DNA of 64,000 nucleotides, taken from NCBI GenBank assembly GCA_963781675.1, contig CAWAGF010000001.1, positions 620,001 to 684,000 of the forward strand, in the 5' to 3' direction. The DNA is from SCTD01 sp963781675 (GTDB lineage Bacteria > Actinomycetota > Actinomycetes > Mycobacteriales > SCTD01). A program made the position numbers and the translations under genes. The notes under the pieces were generated by a model. That model had not been told where the DNA came from, did no database searches, and saw nothing but the letters and a program-made list of their open reading frames with translations. Below, piece after piece: positions 42,448 to 51,486 of this stretch; the stretch's first letter is position 1; each line of letters starts with the position of its first letter.

Positions 42448-42672
42448 ATGACCGATCCCGATCAGGACCTGCTCGTCACCAGCGAGGGCGTGGACGAGGG
42501 CTCCGCGGCCTCGACCGCCGAGGGCCCGGGCTCCGGCGCACGGCCGGCCGCCGGCAGCGGCCCGGTCGCCGAGGGCGAGGCGCCGGCGCCGCCGGTGGAG
42601 GTCGACACCGAGGCGTCGCGGGCCGCCCGGTCCGCCGACACCGGCCAGCAGGTGCAGGCCGGCGAGGGCTGA
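42448..42672 (+). CDS. Small acidic disordered protein
   Basis: A 74-aa protein made mainly of Ala, Gly, Glu, Pro and Asp (MTDPDQDLLVTSEGVDEGSA...), predicted unstructured. ATG at 42448 is preceded by GGGAAGGG. A compositionally similar 93-aa protein is encoded at 52399-52680. Function unknown. Confidence 0.55.
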   Translation: MTDPDQDLLVTSEGVDEGSAASTAEGPGSGARPAAGSGPVAEGEAPAPPVEVDTEASRAARSADTGQQVQAGEG

Positions 42673-42684
42673 CCGCAGTGCCCG

Positions 42685-42757
42685 GTGATCGACAGGAGGT
42701 TCGATCTCGTAGGCGGGTGCGGGTGCCGCTGAGGACGTCGATCCTTCTGTGGATCAT
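42685..42757. repeat. 73-bp palindromic intergenic repeat, copy 1
   Basis: Begins GTGATCGACAGGAGG and ends CCTTCTGTGGATCAT. The outer about 20 bp form an imperfect inverted repeat. The segment GCCGCTGAGGACG is shared with copy 2 at 58025-58097, which has exactly the same length. It precedes the HAD-LarE promoter. Confidence 0.8.
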
Positions 42758-42774
42758 GAGGAGGAGGCGCGGCC

Positions 42775-42780
42775 TAGGGT
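42775..42780 (+). promoter_or_regulatory. -10 box for HAD-LarE (leaderless)
   Basis: TAGGGT, 6 nt before the GTG at 42787. Confidence 0.55.
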
Positions 42781-42786
42781 GAGGCC

Positions 42787-44233
42787 GTGCTGCTGACCGT
42801 CGGGTTCGACCTGGACCTCACCCTGATCGACCCGCGTCCGGCGGTCGTCGCGGTGGCGGAGCAGGTCGCCGCTCGAGGAGTCGGTCGCGATCGACGCGCA
42901 CCTGTGGGCGTCCCGCCTCGGGCCGCCGCTCGAGCAGGAGCTGGCGCACTGGGTGGCGCCGGACCGCGTGCAGGCGGCGGCTGCGCGCTACCGCGAGCTG
43001 ATGGCGCAGCAGGACGGCCTCCTCTCGCTGCTGCCCGGTGCCGCCGAGGCCGTCGCCGCCGTCCGGGCGTCCGGTGGACGTGCCGTCGTCGTCACCGCCA
43101 AGTCCGCTGCGCTGGCGCAGCAGGCGCTGGATGCGCTCGGCGTGCAGGTCGACGCCGTCGTCGGCGGGCACTGGGCGGAGGAGAAGGCGGTGGCGCTGCG
43201 CGCGCACGGCGCGAGCGTCTACGTCGGCGACCACCCCGGTGACGTACGCGCGGCCCGCGCGGCGGACGCGGTCTGCGTCGGCGTCCGCACCGGGGGCGAG
43301 GAGCCGGCCGGCGCGGACGTGCTGCTGGACGACCTCACCGGCTTCCCGGCGTGGTTCGACGAGCACCTGCTCGACGTGCGGCTGGCGTCGCTGGACGCCG
43401 CCCTGCGGGGGACCGGCGGGCTGCTGGTGGCCTTCTCCGGCGGCGCCGACTCGGCCTTCCTGCTGGCCGCCGCCGCGCGCGCTCTCAGCCCTTCGCGCGT
43501 CGTCGCGGCCACCGCCGTGAGCGCCTCGCTCGCCGCCGACGAGCTGCCCCCGGCCCAGGCCTTCGCCGCGTCGCTCGGGGTCCGGCACGTCACGCCGGAG
43601 ACCGACGAGCTGTCCCGCGAGGGCTACGTCGCCAACGGCGCGGACCGCTGCTTCCACTGCAAGGCGACGCTGCTCGACACGCTGCGCCCGCTGGCCGAGC
43701 GGCTCGACCTGGCCGCCGTCGCCACCGGCACGAACGCCGACGACGCCGTGGCCGGCTTCCGGCCCGGCATCTCGGCCGCGGCCCAGCGCGGGGCGCTCAC
43801 CCCGCTGCTGGACGCCGGGCTGACCAAGGCGCAGGTGCGCGAGGCGTCCCGCCGATGGGGCCTGGTGACCGCGGACAAGCCGGCGCTGGCCTGCCTGGCG
43901 AGCCGGATCGCCTACGGCATCCAGGTCACGCCGCACGGCCTGGCGCGCGTGGACCGCGCGGAGCAGGCGCTGCGGGAGCACCTCGGCCCGGTGCGCGACC
44001 TGCGGGTGCGCGACCTCGGCGACGGCGCGGCCCGGGTCGAGCTCGACGCGGACGCGCTGGCCCGCTGCGACGCCGCGGCGCTGGACGTGGTGCGGGCGCA
44101 GGGCTTCGCGTCGGTGGCGGTGCGGGAGTTCCGCTCAGGGTCGATGAACGACGCGCTCTCGCCGGGCGGCGCGGCGGCGGGCGCGGGCACCCCGCAGCAG
44201 TCCGAGCAGCGCGAGCCCCAGCCCCACGGGTAG
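42787..44233 (+). pseudogene. HAD hydrolase - LarE fusion, frameshifted near the N-terminus
   Basis: About 480 aa if repaired. The HAD part runs from VGFDLDLTLIDPRP to GDHPGDVRAARAA and LLDDLTGFPAWF (about residues 1-195). With no stop or clear restart it continues into a LarE-type ATP-dependent sacrificial sulfur transferase: LLVAFSGGADSAFLLA (PP-loop), ADRCFHCKATLLD (the sulfur-donor Cys region), GTNADDA, KPALACLASRIAYG, FRSGSMNDAL. LarE makes the nickel-pincer cofactor of lactate racemase. One extra base near 42871 separates the first HAD residues from the rest. The last about 30 residues go beyond the family end and overlap a convergent gene. Confidence 0.8.
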
Positions 44234-44398
44234 CAGCGACGCGAGCAGGGTCGTCCAGAGGGGCGCGTCGTCGCGGCCCAGCAGGAACGGCACGAGCACC
44301 ACGAGGACGCCCACCACGCCGATGCCGAACGCCACAGCGCCCGCGCGCACCAGCAGGTCGCCGGGCAGCCGGGCTGCGCCGGCGTGCCGGCCGGTCAC
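44135..44398 (-). CDS. Small membrane protein
   Basis: An 87-aa protein with two hydrophobic helices (LLVRAGAVAFGIGVVGVLVVLVPFLL and WTTLLASLLPVGLGLALLGLL) and an arginine-rich C-terminus. GTG at 44398 overlaps the stop of the esterase gene by 4 bp (GTGA). Its 3' part overlaps the tail of the LarE frame by 99 bp. Family unknown. Confidence 0.7.
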   Translation of the reverse strand: MTGRHAGAARLPGDLLVRAGAVAFGIGVVGVLVVLVPFLLGRDDAPLWTTLLASLLPVGLGLALLGLLRGARARRRAARRERVVHRP

Positions 44399-45657
44399 CG
44401 GACCACCACCGTCCGCGGGGCGGTCGTGGCGATCGTCCCGCTGCCGCGCCACACGGCGCGCCAGACCGTGGTCCCGCGGGTGCGGGGCGTCCAGCTGCTG
44501 GCGAACCACGTGTCCGTCGCCCCGCGCACCAGCGGCGCGGTGCGGACCGTCCGCCAGGTGCCGTCGCCCTGGCGCACCTGCAGGCTGACGCTGCTGCCGG
44601 CCTGCCGCGGGCGCACGACCCCGCCCAGGCGCACCGCCCGGCCGACGGACGCCTGCGCCGGCAGGTCCAGCGTCACCGCGACGGACGGGCGGGGGTAGGC
44701 GGGGGCCGTCTCCGGCGTGAGCGTCGCGGCGAGGAAGCGCAGGCTCATCGGCCAGGCCGCCGGCTGGAAGCCGCGCGCGTGCAGGTCGCCCGCGAGCACG
44801 TGCACCCGGCTCGGCACCCGGTTGCGGTGCAGCGCGCTGTCCATGACCCACGCCTGCCGCGGGTCGACCTGCTCGCCCTCGCTCGACACGGCGAGCGTCG
44901 CGGCGTGCCCCGGCGAGACGGAGGCGGCGGGGGAGGCCAGCGCGTACTCGTCCGGGCACCGCTGCGGCGTGCACACCATCAGGGCGTCGACGACCTTCGC
45001 GGCGAGCCCGCGGTAGGTGCAGCCGTCAGGGGAGGCGCAGCCACCGGAGCTGGGCTGCTGGGTGAGCCCGGCCAGGTCGTTCAGCCCGGACCAGGTGACG
45101 ACGCTGCGCAGCGGCGCCCGCCCCGGCCCCGGCTCGCCGAGCAGCGCGACGAGGTGCCCGCCGGCGGAGTCGCCGAGCCCGCCCATGCGCCGGACGTCGA
45201 TGCCGAGCTCGGCGGCCCGGCTGCGCAGCAGGGCGAGGGCGTCGGTGGCGTCCTGCAGCTGGGCCGGCCAGGCGGCCTGCGGCGCCAGCCGGTAGTTCAG
45301 CGACGCGACGGTCCAGCCCTGCTCGCGGACCAGCTCGACGGCCTCCCGCTCCCACTCGGTGCTGTCGCCGATCTGCCAGCCCCCGCCGTGCACCAGCAGG
45401 ACCGTCGGCCGCGGCGGGTAGGGCCCGCGGGCGGGCAGGAACACGTCGACGGTCTGCTGCAGGCCGGCGGTCCCGTACGCCAGCGTCCGTCGTACGACGC
45501 CTTCCGCGACGAGCAGCGGCTCCTCGAGCGCAGGCGCCTCGCCGGGGACGCGGCTCGGCGCCGGCGAGGGCTCGACCGTGCCGGCACCGGCAGGGCCGGC
45601 GGTGAGCAGACCGGTCGCGAGCAGGGACACGAGCAGGGCACGGCGCAGCAGGGCCAT
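44395..45657 (-). CDS. Secreted alpha/beta-hydrolase (BD-FAE/lipase type) with C-terminal beta domain
   Basis: A 420-aa exported enzyme: signal peptide (ALLRRALLVSLLATGLLTAGPAGA), carboxylesterase core with the oxyanion loop LLVHGGGWQIG (about residues 88-98) and nucleophile elbow GLGDSAGGHL (about 158-167), then an Ig/Big-like beta domain (about 325-420; VAVTLDLPAQASVGRAVRLGG). ATG at 45657 is chosen over GTG 45663 because AGGAGG lies 6 nt before it. Confidence 0.85.
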   Translation of the reverse strand: MALLRRALLVSLLATGLLTAGPAGAGTVEPSPAPSRVPGEAPALEEPLLVAEGVVRRTLAYGTAGLQQTVDVFLPARGPYPPRPTVLLVHGGGWQIGDSTEWEREAVELVREQGWTVASLNYRLAPQAAWPAQLQDATDALALLRSRAAELGIDVRRMGGLGDSAGGHLVALLGEPGPGRAPLRSVVTWSGLNDLAGLTQQPSSGGCASPDGCTYRGLAAKVVDALMVCTPQRCPDEYALASPAASVSPGHAATLAVSSEGEQVDPRQAWVMDSALHRNRVPSRVHVLAGDLHARGFQPAAWPMSLRFLAATLTPETAPAYPRPSVAVTLDLPAQASVGRAVRLGGVVRPRQAGSSVSLQVRQGDGTWRTVRTAPLVRGATDTWFASSWTPRTRGTTVWRAVWRGSGTIATTAPRTVVVR

Positions 45658-45760
45658 GCGCACCTCCTCGTGATCGTCGTGCCGAGCCTATTCGCGGGCC
45701 CGCTGCCCCGACGCGACGTAGCCTGGGAGCCGTTCTGCCCCATCGACGCGACGAGGTCAC

Positions 45761-46144
45761 GTGCCCACCGGCAAGGTCAAGTTCTACGACAAGGACAAGG
45801 GCTTCGGCTTCGTGTCCCGCGACGACGGCGGCGACGTGTTCGTGCCCAAGTCGGCGCTGCCGGCCGGCGTCGAGGAGCTCAAGGCCGGGGCCCGGGTGGA
45901 GTTCGGCGTGGCCGCCGGCAAGCGGGGCGAGCAGGCGCTGGCGCTGACGGTGCTGGACGCCCCGCCCACGCTGGCCGGCGCCCGGCGCGGCGCCGACGAG
46001 CTGCAGAGCCTGGTCGAGGACCTCATCAAGCTGCTCGAGGTCAAGGTGCAGCCGTCGCTGCGGCGCGGGAAGCACCCGGACCGCGACACCGGCAAGCGGG
46101 TCGCGCAGATCATGCGCGCCGTCGCGTCCGAGCTGGAGGGCTGA
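45761..46144 (+). CDS. Cold-shock protein with helical C-terminal extension
   Basis: 127 aa: an N-terminal CSD fold (GKVKFYDKDKGFGFVSRDDGGDVFVPKSAL, RNP1 KGFGFVS, RNP2 DVFVP) of about 68 residues, then a charged helical extension of about 55 residues (RRGADELQSLVEDLIKLLEVK...). Binds single-stranded RNA/DNA. The extended form is typical for the actinobacterial CspB-like gene next to DUF2771/DUF3027. Start GTG 45761. Confidence 0.9.
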   Translation: MPTGKVKFYDKDKGFGFVSRDDGGDVFVPKSALPAGVEELKAGARVEFGVAAGKRGEQALALTVLDAPPTLAGARRGADELQSLVEDLIKLLEVKVQPSLRRGKHPDRDTGKRVAQIMRAVASELEG

Positions 46145-46148
46145 CCGG

Positions 46149-46607
46149 CTACTCGCGGCTGACCAGCTCGAACTGCCACTCGCCCGTGGGCGCGTCCTGC
46201 GCGTCCACCGTGCGGATGGTGAGCAGCAGCGTGCCGCCCGGCGCGATCCCCGGCGCCGTGAACGGGAAGTAGTGGTCGGTGATGGTGCTCGACCCCTGGG
46301 TGCGCTGCGGGTCGGCCGGGTCGACGATCTCGAGCTGCCAGCCGCGCTCGACCAGCTCCTCGTCGACGTCGATGCCGATCCGCTCGCCCTGCCGCGTCGC
46401 GAGCTGCTGCACGGCGCCGGAGCGGGTCGCGCAGCCGCCGGCGGCCAGCGTCTGGCCCTCGTCGAAGCAGTACGCGCCGGCCTCGCTGTAGACGCTCTCG
46501 CCGCCGCTGACGACCGTCACGAGCGGTGCCGGCTTCTCGCAGGCGGTCAGGGCCGTCAGCGCGAAGGTCGCGGAGGCGGCCGCGAGCAGGCGGCGGCGGG
46601 CGGTCAT
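46149..46607 (-). CDS. DUF2771 lipoprotein
   Basis: A 152-aa lipoprotein: RRRLLAAASATFALTALTAC gives a signal and LTAC lipobox; the mature part holds two Cys (GAYCFDEGQTLAAGGCATR), likely a disulfide, and an Ig-like beta domain (GTLLLTIRTVDAQDAPTG). Conserved actinobacterial neighbour of the cold-shock gene. Function unknown. Confidence 0.83.
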   Translation of the reverse strand: MTARRRLLAAASATFALTALTACEKPAPLVTVVSGGESVYSEAGAYCFDEGQTLAAGGCATRSGAVQQLATRQGERIGIDVDEELVERGWQLEIVDPADPQRTQGSSTITDHYFPFTAPGIAPGGTLLLTIRTVDAQDAPTGEWQFELVSRE

Positions 46608-46676
46608 CGGGGCTCCGGATCTGTCGGGGGCTCTGTCGTGCGGGGTGCCGGTCGCGGAGTCTGGGAGACTCCTCCT

Positions 46677-47855
46677 GTGCCAGGGGTGAGACGCAGGCTG
46701 TTGGACGTCGGGAAGAAGGTATCCGGCGTGCTCGCCGGACCGCGCGACGAGGGTGCGGCGACGCCGGGCACCCCGGCGCCGGAGCCTGCCGACGACGCCA
46801 CCGCACCCACCGCTGCACCCGCCAGCCAGGAGCCCGCACCCGTGACCACGACCACCACCACGACCGCACCCGCCCCGGACCCGCAGTGCGCGCAGGCGGT
46901 CGACGTCGCCCGCGCGGCGGCCGTCGAGGTGGCCGGCCCCGCTGTCGGCGACCACCTCGGCGTCGAGGTGGAGGACGAGGGCGAGCGCGTCGTCACCCAC
47001 TCCTTCGCGACGACCGACGCGGCCTACACCGGCTGGCGCTGGGCCGTCACCGTCACCCGCGCGGACGGCGCGGACCTCGTCACCGTCGACGAGGTGGTGC
47101 TGCTGCCCGGCGGCGGCGCGCTGCTCCCGCCGCCGTGGGTGCCCTGGAGCGAGCGCGTCCAGCCCGGCGACCTCGGCCCCGGCGACCTGCTGCCCCCGCC
47201 CAAGGACGACCCGCGCCTCGTGCCGGCCTACGCCGACGTCGAGGCCGAGCGGCTGCCGTTCGACCTGCACCGCGAGCTCGGTCTCGGCCGCCCGCGGGTG
47301 CTGTCGCTGGACGGCCGCGCCGACGCTGCCGAGCGCTGGTACGAGGGTGCCGCCGGGCCGGACGCCCCGATCGCCAAGGCCGCCCCGGCGCGCTGCGCGT
47401 CGTGCGGCTTCCTCGCCCCGATGGCCGGTGCCCTCGGCCGCGTGTTCGGCGCCTGCGCCAACGGCATGGCCCCGGACGACGGCAAGGTGGTCGCGCTGAC
47501 GCACGGCTGCGGAGCGCACAGCGAGGTCGTCGTCGAGGCGGTCGAGTCGACCTACAGCGGCATGGCCGTCGAGGACGAGGAGCTGGAGCTCGTCGAGCGC
47601 CCGGCCGCGCAGGACGACGGAGCGGTCGCGACGGCCGACGTGCCGGAGGACGCCGGCGTGCCCGGGCTGGACGACCCGCCGCTGGACGACGTGGTCGCGG
47701 CGTCGGAGGACGAGGGCACCGCCGGTGACGCCCCCGCGGAGCTGGCCGGCGGCCTGGCCGACGACGCTCCCGAGGAGCAGGCCGGCGCGGCCGGCGACAC
47801 CGGTGACGCCCCCGCCGAGCTGGCCGGCGGCCTGGCCGACGACGAGGGCGCCTGA
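46677..47855 (+). CDS. DUF3027 protein
   Basis: A 392-aa protein. A short basic start, then a Pro/Ala/Thr-rich linker (about 20-60), the DUF3027 core (CAQAVDVARAAAVEVAGP, YTGWRWAVTVTRADG, WVPWSERVQPGDLGPGDLLP) and a zinc-ribbon-like ARCASCGFLAP ... FGACANG segment. The tail is acidic with two copies of GDAPAELAGGLADD. Function unknown. GTG at 46677 or 46686. Confidence 0.87.
   Translation: MPGVRRRLLDVGKKVSGVLAGPRDEGAATPGTPAPEPADDATAPTAAPASQEPAPVTTTTTTTAPAPDPQCAQAVDVARAAAVEVAGPAVGDHLGVEVEDEGERVVTHSFATTDAAYTGWRWAVTVTRADGADLVTVDEVVLLPGGGALLPPPWVPWSERVQPGDLGPGDLLPPPKDDPRLVPAYADVEAERLPFDLHRELGLGRPRVLSLDGRADAAERWYEGAAGPDAPIAKAAPARCASCGFLAPMAGALGRVFGACANGMAPDDGKVVALTHGCGAHSEVVVEAVESTYSGMAVEDEELELVERPAAQDDGAVATADVPEDAGVPGLDDPPLDDVVAASEDEGTAGDAPAELAGGLADDAPEEQAGAAGDTGDAPAELAGGLADDEGA
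47724..47843 (+). repeat. 42-bp direct repeat in the DUF3027 gene
   Basis: 47724-47765 and 47802-47843 are nearly identical (one visible difference) and encode the duplicated GDAPAELAGGLADD motif. Confidence 0.85.
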
Positions 47856-49169
47856 ACCGCACGACCCCCGCGGAGGCGGCGGCCCTGCTGCGCCCGCGGG
47901 ACACCCTCGGCCTGCCGCTCGGGCCGGGCCAGCCGCCCGCGCTGCTCACCGCGCTCGGCGAGCGGAACGACTGGGAGGACCTGCGGGTCAGCTCGGCGCT
48001 GCTGACGGTGCTGACGCCGCTGTTCGAGCACCCCGGCGTGCACTACCTGTCCGGCTTCTTCGGCCCGCTCGAGCGCTACCTGCGCGACGCCGACGCCAAC
48101 CTCGGCTTCGCCGCCGCGGACTTCCGCCGGATGGGCCCGCTGCTCAAGCGTGCCGCTCCGCGCGTCATGGCCACCGTGGCGTCGCCGCCGGACGCGGACG
48201 GCTGGTGCAGCCTGTCGCTGCACCAGGGCGGCACGTACGACGAGCTGGTCCGCGCCGGGCGCGACCCCGAGCGGCTGCTCGTCGTGGAGACCAGCCCGCA
48301 CTTCCCGCGCACCTACGGAGCCGGCGAGCACCGGCACGCGCTGCACGTCGACGCGATCGACGTGCTCGTGGAGAGCGACGCGCAGCCGGTGGCGCTCCCG
48401 GACGTGCCCGCGAGCGAGGTCGACCGCCAGATCGCCGTGCACGCAGCCGCTTTCGTCCCCGACGGCGCCACGATCCAGACCGGCATCGGCGGCATCCCGT
48501 CCGCCATCGCGGCCCACCTCGCTGCCGGGCCGGGCGGCGGCTACGGCGTGCACTCGGAGATGTTCACCGACGGGCTGATGCAGCTGCACCGCGCCGGCAA
48601 GGTCACCAACGCCACGAAGGGCCTGTACGACGGCGTCTCCGTCACGACCTTCGCGATGGGGACGCCCGAGCTCTACACGTGGCTGCACGAGAACCGCGAC
48701 GTCGCGTTCCTGCCGGTGCACCTGGTCAACGCCCCGCACGTCATCGAGCAGAACAGCCTGATGACCACCATCAACGGCGCCCTGGCCGTCGACGTCCACG
48801 GCCAGGTCGTGGCGGACACCCTCGGCGGCGCGCAGTACTCCGGCATCGGCGGTGCGGAGGACTTCACCAGCGGGCCCGGGCTTCAAGGACGAGCAGCGCG
48901 CGCTGCTCTGCCTGCCGTCCACGGTCACCGTCGGCGGTGAGCTGCGCTCGCGGATCCTGCCGTGGTTCGAGGCCGGCACCGTCATCACGACGCCCCGCCA
49001 CCAGGTCGACGTCGTCGTCACGGAGTACGGCGCCGCCGAGCTCGAGGCCAAGACGGTCCGGCAGCGCGGCCAGGCGCTGGCGGCGATCGCGCACCCGGAC
49101 TTCCGCGACGAGCTGCTCGAGGCGGCCGACCGCGCCTCGAAGGGCCGCTCCCCGCTGCCGCCTCGCTGA
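47852..49169 (+). pseudogene. Acetyl-CoA hydrolase/transferase family protein, frameshifted, start unclear
   Basis: About 438 aa. Conserved from the first residues (PAEAAALLRPRDTLGLPLGPGQPP) through ADGWCSLSLHQG, QTGIGGIPSAIAAHL, HSEMFTDGLMQLH, NSLMTTINGALAVD. At 48883-48891 (GGGCCCGGG) one extra base breaks the frame; repaired, it reads GPGFKDEQRALLCLPS and ends at 49169. No ATG or GTG precedes the conserved N-terminus: CTG at 47852, overlapping the DUF3027 stop, is the only candidate, and the first GTG is at 48008. The family moves or hydrolyses CoA thioesters. Confidence 0.8.
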
Positions 49170-49209
49170 TCCGGCTGCCGCGGCGACGTCGCGGTGGTTG
49201 GCTCGTCGG

Positions 49210-50307
49210 GTGCGTCGTGCCCTTGCTGCTGCCCTGCTCGTGCTGCTGGCCGGCTGCAGCTCCGAGCCGGCCGCCACGACGGCTGCGGCGCCGGCTGCCG
49301 CGCCGCCGTCCGCGACGGCTGCCCCGGTCGCGTCGGACACCCTCTGGCTGTGCCGGCCGGGGCTGCCGTCGAACCCGTGCGAGGGCGACCTCGACGCGAC
49401 CGTCGTCGACGGCAGCGGCCGCGTGGAGCCGTTCGTGCCGGCGGAGGACCCGGAGCTGGACTGCTTCTACGTCTACCCGACCGTCTCGCGCGTCACGGCG
49501 CTGAACGCGCCCATGGAGGTGGGGCCGGACCTGGTCGCGGTGGCCCGCGCGCAGGCCGCGCGCTTCGGCGAGGTGTGCCGCGTCTTCGCGCCCGTCTACC
49601 GGCAGATCACGCTGTCCGGCATCTTCACCGGGCACTACGAGGACACCTCGGCGCGGGCGACGGCCGAGCGTGACGTCGAGCTCGCCTGGCAGGACTACCT
49701 CGCCCACGACAACGAGGGCCGCGGCGTCGTCCTGATCGGGCACTCGCAGGGCGCCCGCACGCTGAAGGGCCTGCTGGCTAAGGAGATCGAGCGCGACGAC
49801 GACGTCGAGCTCGTGTCGGCGCTCCTGCTGGGCGGCGACGTCACCGACAGGACCTTCACCACCGTGCCCGCGTGCGCGACGCCAGGCCAGGCGCGCTGCG
49901 TGGTCGCCTACAGCTCGTACGGCGAGACGCCGCCGGCCGACGCCGTCTTCGGGCGGGCGTCCGCGGGCGAGAAGGTGCTGTGCGTCGACCCGTCACGGCT
50001 CGCCGGCGGCGACGGCGGGCTGCACCCGTACCTCCCGACGACGGCGCTGTCGTCGGAGAGCAGCCTGGCCGCGGCGGTGCCGGACGTGCGGACCGGCTTC
50101 GCGACCTACCCGGAGCAGCTCACCGCGCAGTGCCGCGTCGCCGGCCCGGTGTCGTACCTGCACGTCGAGCGCGCACCCGGCGCGCGGCTGCCGGTGGCGC
50201 CTCAGCCGCTCGGACCGCGGTGGGGCCTGCACAACGGCGACGTGAACCTCGCGCTCGGCGACCTCGTCGAGGTCGTCCGCCGTCAGGCGGAGGCGCTCAC
50301 GGGCTGA
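49210..50307 (+). CDS. DUF3089 lipoprotein (alpha/beta-hydrolase-like)
   Basis: A 365-aa lipoprotein: RRALAAALLVLLAGC (lipobox LAGC), then DTLWLCRPGLPSNPC, DCFYVYPTVS, YRQITLSGIF, and the nucleophile elbow LIGHSQGARTLKGLL (Ser in GHSQG, about residue 180). Predicted esterase of the DUF3089 family; substrate unknown. GTG at 49210. Confidence 0.87.
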   Translation: MRRALAAALLVLLAGCSSEPAATTAAAPAAAPPSATAAPVASDTLWLCRPGLPSNPCEGDLDATVVDGSGRVEPFVPAEDPELDCFYVYPTVSRVTALNAPMEVGPDLVAVARAQAARFGEVCRVFAPVYRQITLSGIFTGHYEDTSARATAERDVELAWQDYLAHDNEGRGVVLIGHSQGARTLKGLLAKEIERDDDVELVSALLLGGDVTDRTFTTVPACATPGQARCVVAYSSYGETPPADAVFGRASAGEKVLCVDPSRLAGGDGGLHPYLPTTALSSESSLAAAVPDVRTGFATYPEQLTAQCRVAGPVSYLHVERAPGARLPVAPQPLGPRWGLHNGDVNLALGDLVEVVRRQAEALTG

Positions 50308-50323
50308 GCAGCCGCCCGCGACC

Positions 50324-50329
50324 TAGCCT
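50324..50329 (+). promoter_or_regulatory. -10 box for the BenE-type transporter gene (leaderless)
   Basis: TAGCCT, 7 nt before the GTG at 50337. Confidence 0.55.
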
Positions 50330-50336
50330 GCGGAGC

Positions 50337-51486
50337 GTGTACGGGACAGCGGTGGCGGCGGGCGTCACCGCGGCGCTGCTCGGCTACGCGAGCTCGGTCG
50401 CCGTGGTCGTCGCCGGGCTCACCGCCGTGGGCGCCTCCCAGGAGCAGGTCGCCACCGCCCTGCTCGCCCTCGGGATCGCGCTCGGCGTCCTGAGCATCCT
50501 CGGGAGCCTGCGCCACCGGCTGCCCGTCGCCGTCGTCTGGAGCACGCCCGGGATGGCGCTGCTCGCGACGACCGGCCCGGTCGACGGTGGCCTGCCCGCG
50601 GTCGCCGGCGCTCTGCTGCTGTGCGGCGGGCTCATCGTGCTGACCGGGCTGGTGCGGCCGCTGGGTCGCGCCCTGCAGCGGCTGCCCGCAGCCCTCAGCG
50701 CGGCGGTGCTGGCCGGGGTGCTGCTGCCGTTCTGCCTCGCGCCCGTGCGGGCCGTCGCGGAGGTGCCGCTGCAGGCCGGGGCGATCGCCCTGGCCTGGCT
50801 GGTCGCGCTGCGCGTCGCCCCCCGGCTGGCCGGCCCGGTCGCGCTGCTCGCCCTCGTCGTCGTCGTGGCGGTGGACGCGCCCGTCGCGCTGGCCGGCCAG
50901 GGAGTGCCGGCACTGGAGCCGGTCGGCGTCGGGCTGAGCCTGGAGGCGGTGACCTCGCTCGCGCTGCCGCTCTACCTGGTGACGATGGCCGCGCAGAACC
51001 TCGTCGGGATCGCCGTGCTGCAGGCGCAGGGGTACGCACCGCCGGTGCGCTCGCTGCTCGTCGGCACCGGCGCCGGGTCGATGGTCATCGCGCCGTTCCT
51101 CGGGCCGACCGTGAACCTCGCGGCCATCACCGGCGCGCTGACCGCCGGTCCCGCGGCCGGCGCCGACACCAGCCGCCGCTGGCAGGCCGGCGTCGCGGGC
51201 AGGCGTCGCCGGCCTGCTGCTCGGCGCGCTGGCCCCGCTGACGAGCGCCGTCGTCACGGGCAGCGACCCGCGGCTGGTCGCCACCGCCGCGGGGCTGGCC
51301 CTGCTCGGCGCGTTCTCCGGTGCGGCGGCGCAGGCGCTGCGCGACGAGCGGACCCGGCTGCCCGCCGTGGTGACCCTGCTGGTCGCCGGGTCCGGCGTCG
51401 CCGCCGGCCCGCTCGGCGCCGCGCCGCTCGGGCTGCTGGCCGGCGCGGTGCTGCTGCTGGTGCTGCCGCGGGAGCGGGCCGCATGA
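50337..51486 (+). pseudogene. benE: Benzoate/H+ symporter BenE family, frameshifted
   Basis: An integral membrane transporter of about 382 aa with 11-12 helices: GYASSVAVVVAGLTAVGAS, WSTPGMALL, LPLYLVTMAAQNLVGIAVLQ, TGAGSMVIAPFLGPTVNLAAITGAL. At 51201 one extra A breaks the frame in the segment VAGGVAGLLLGAL; removing it restores the last helices and the stop at 51484-51486. Benzoate as substrate is a family inference; the paa genes in the same window fit aromatic-acid use. Confidence 0.83.
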
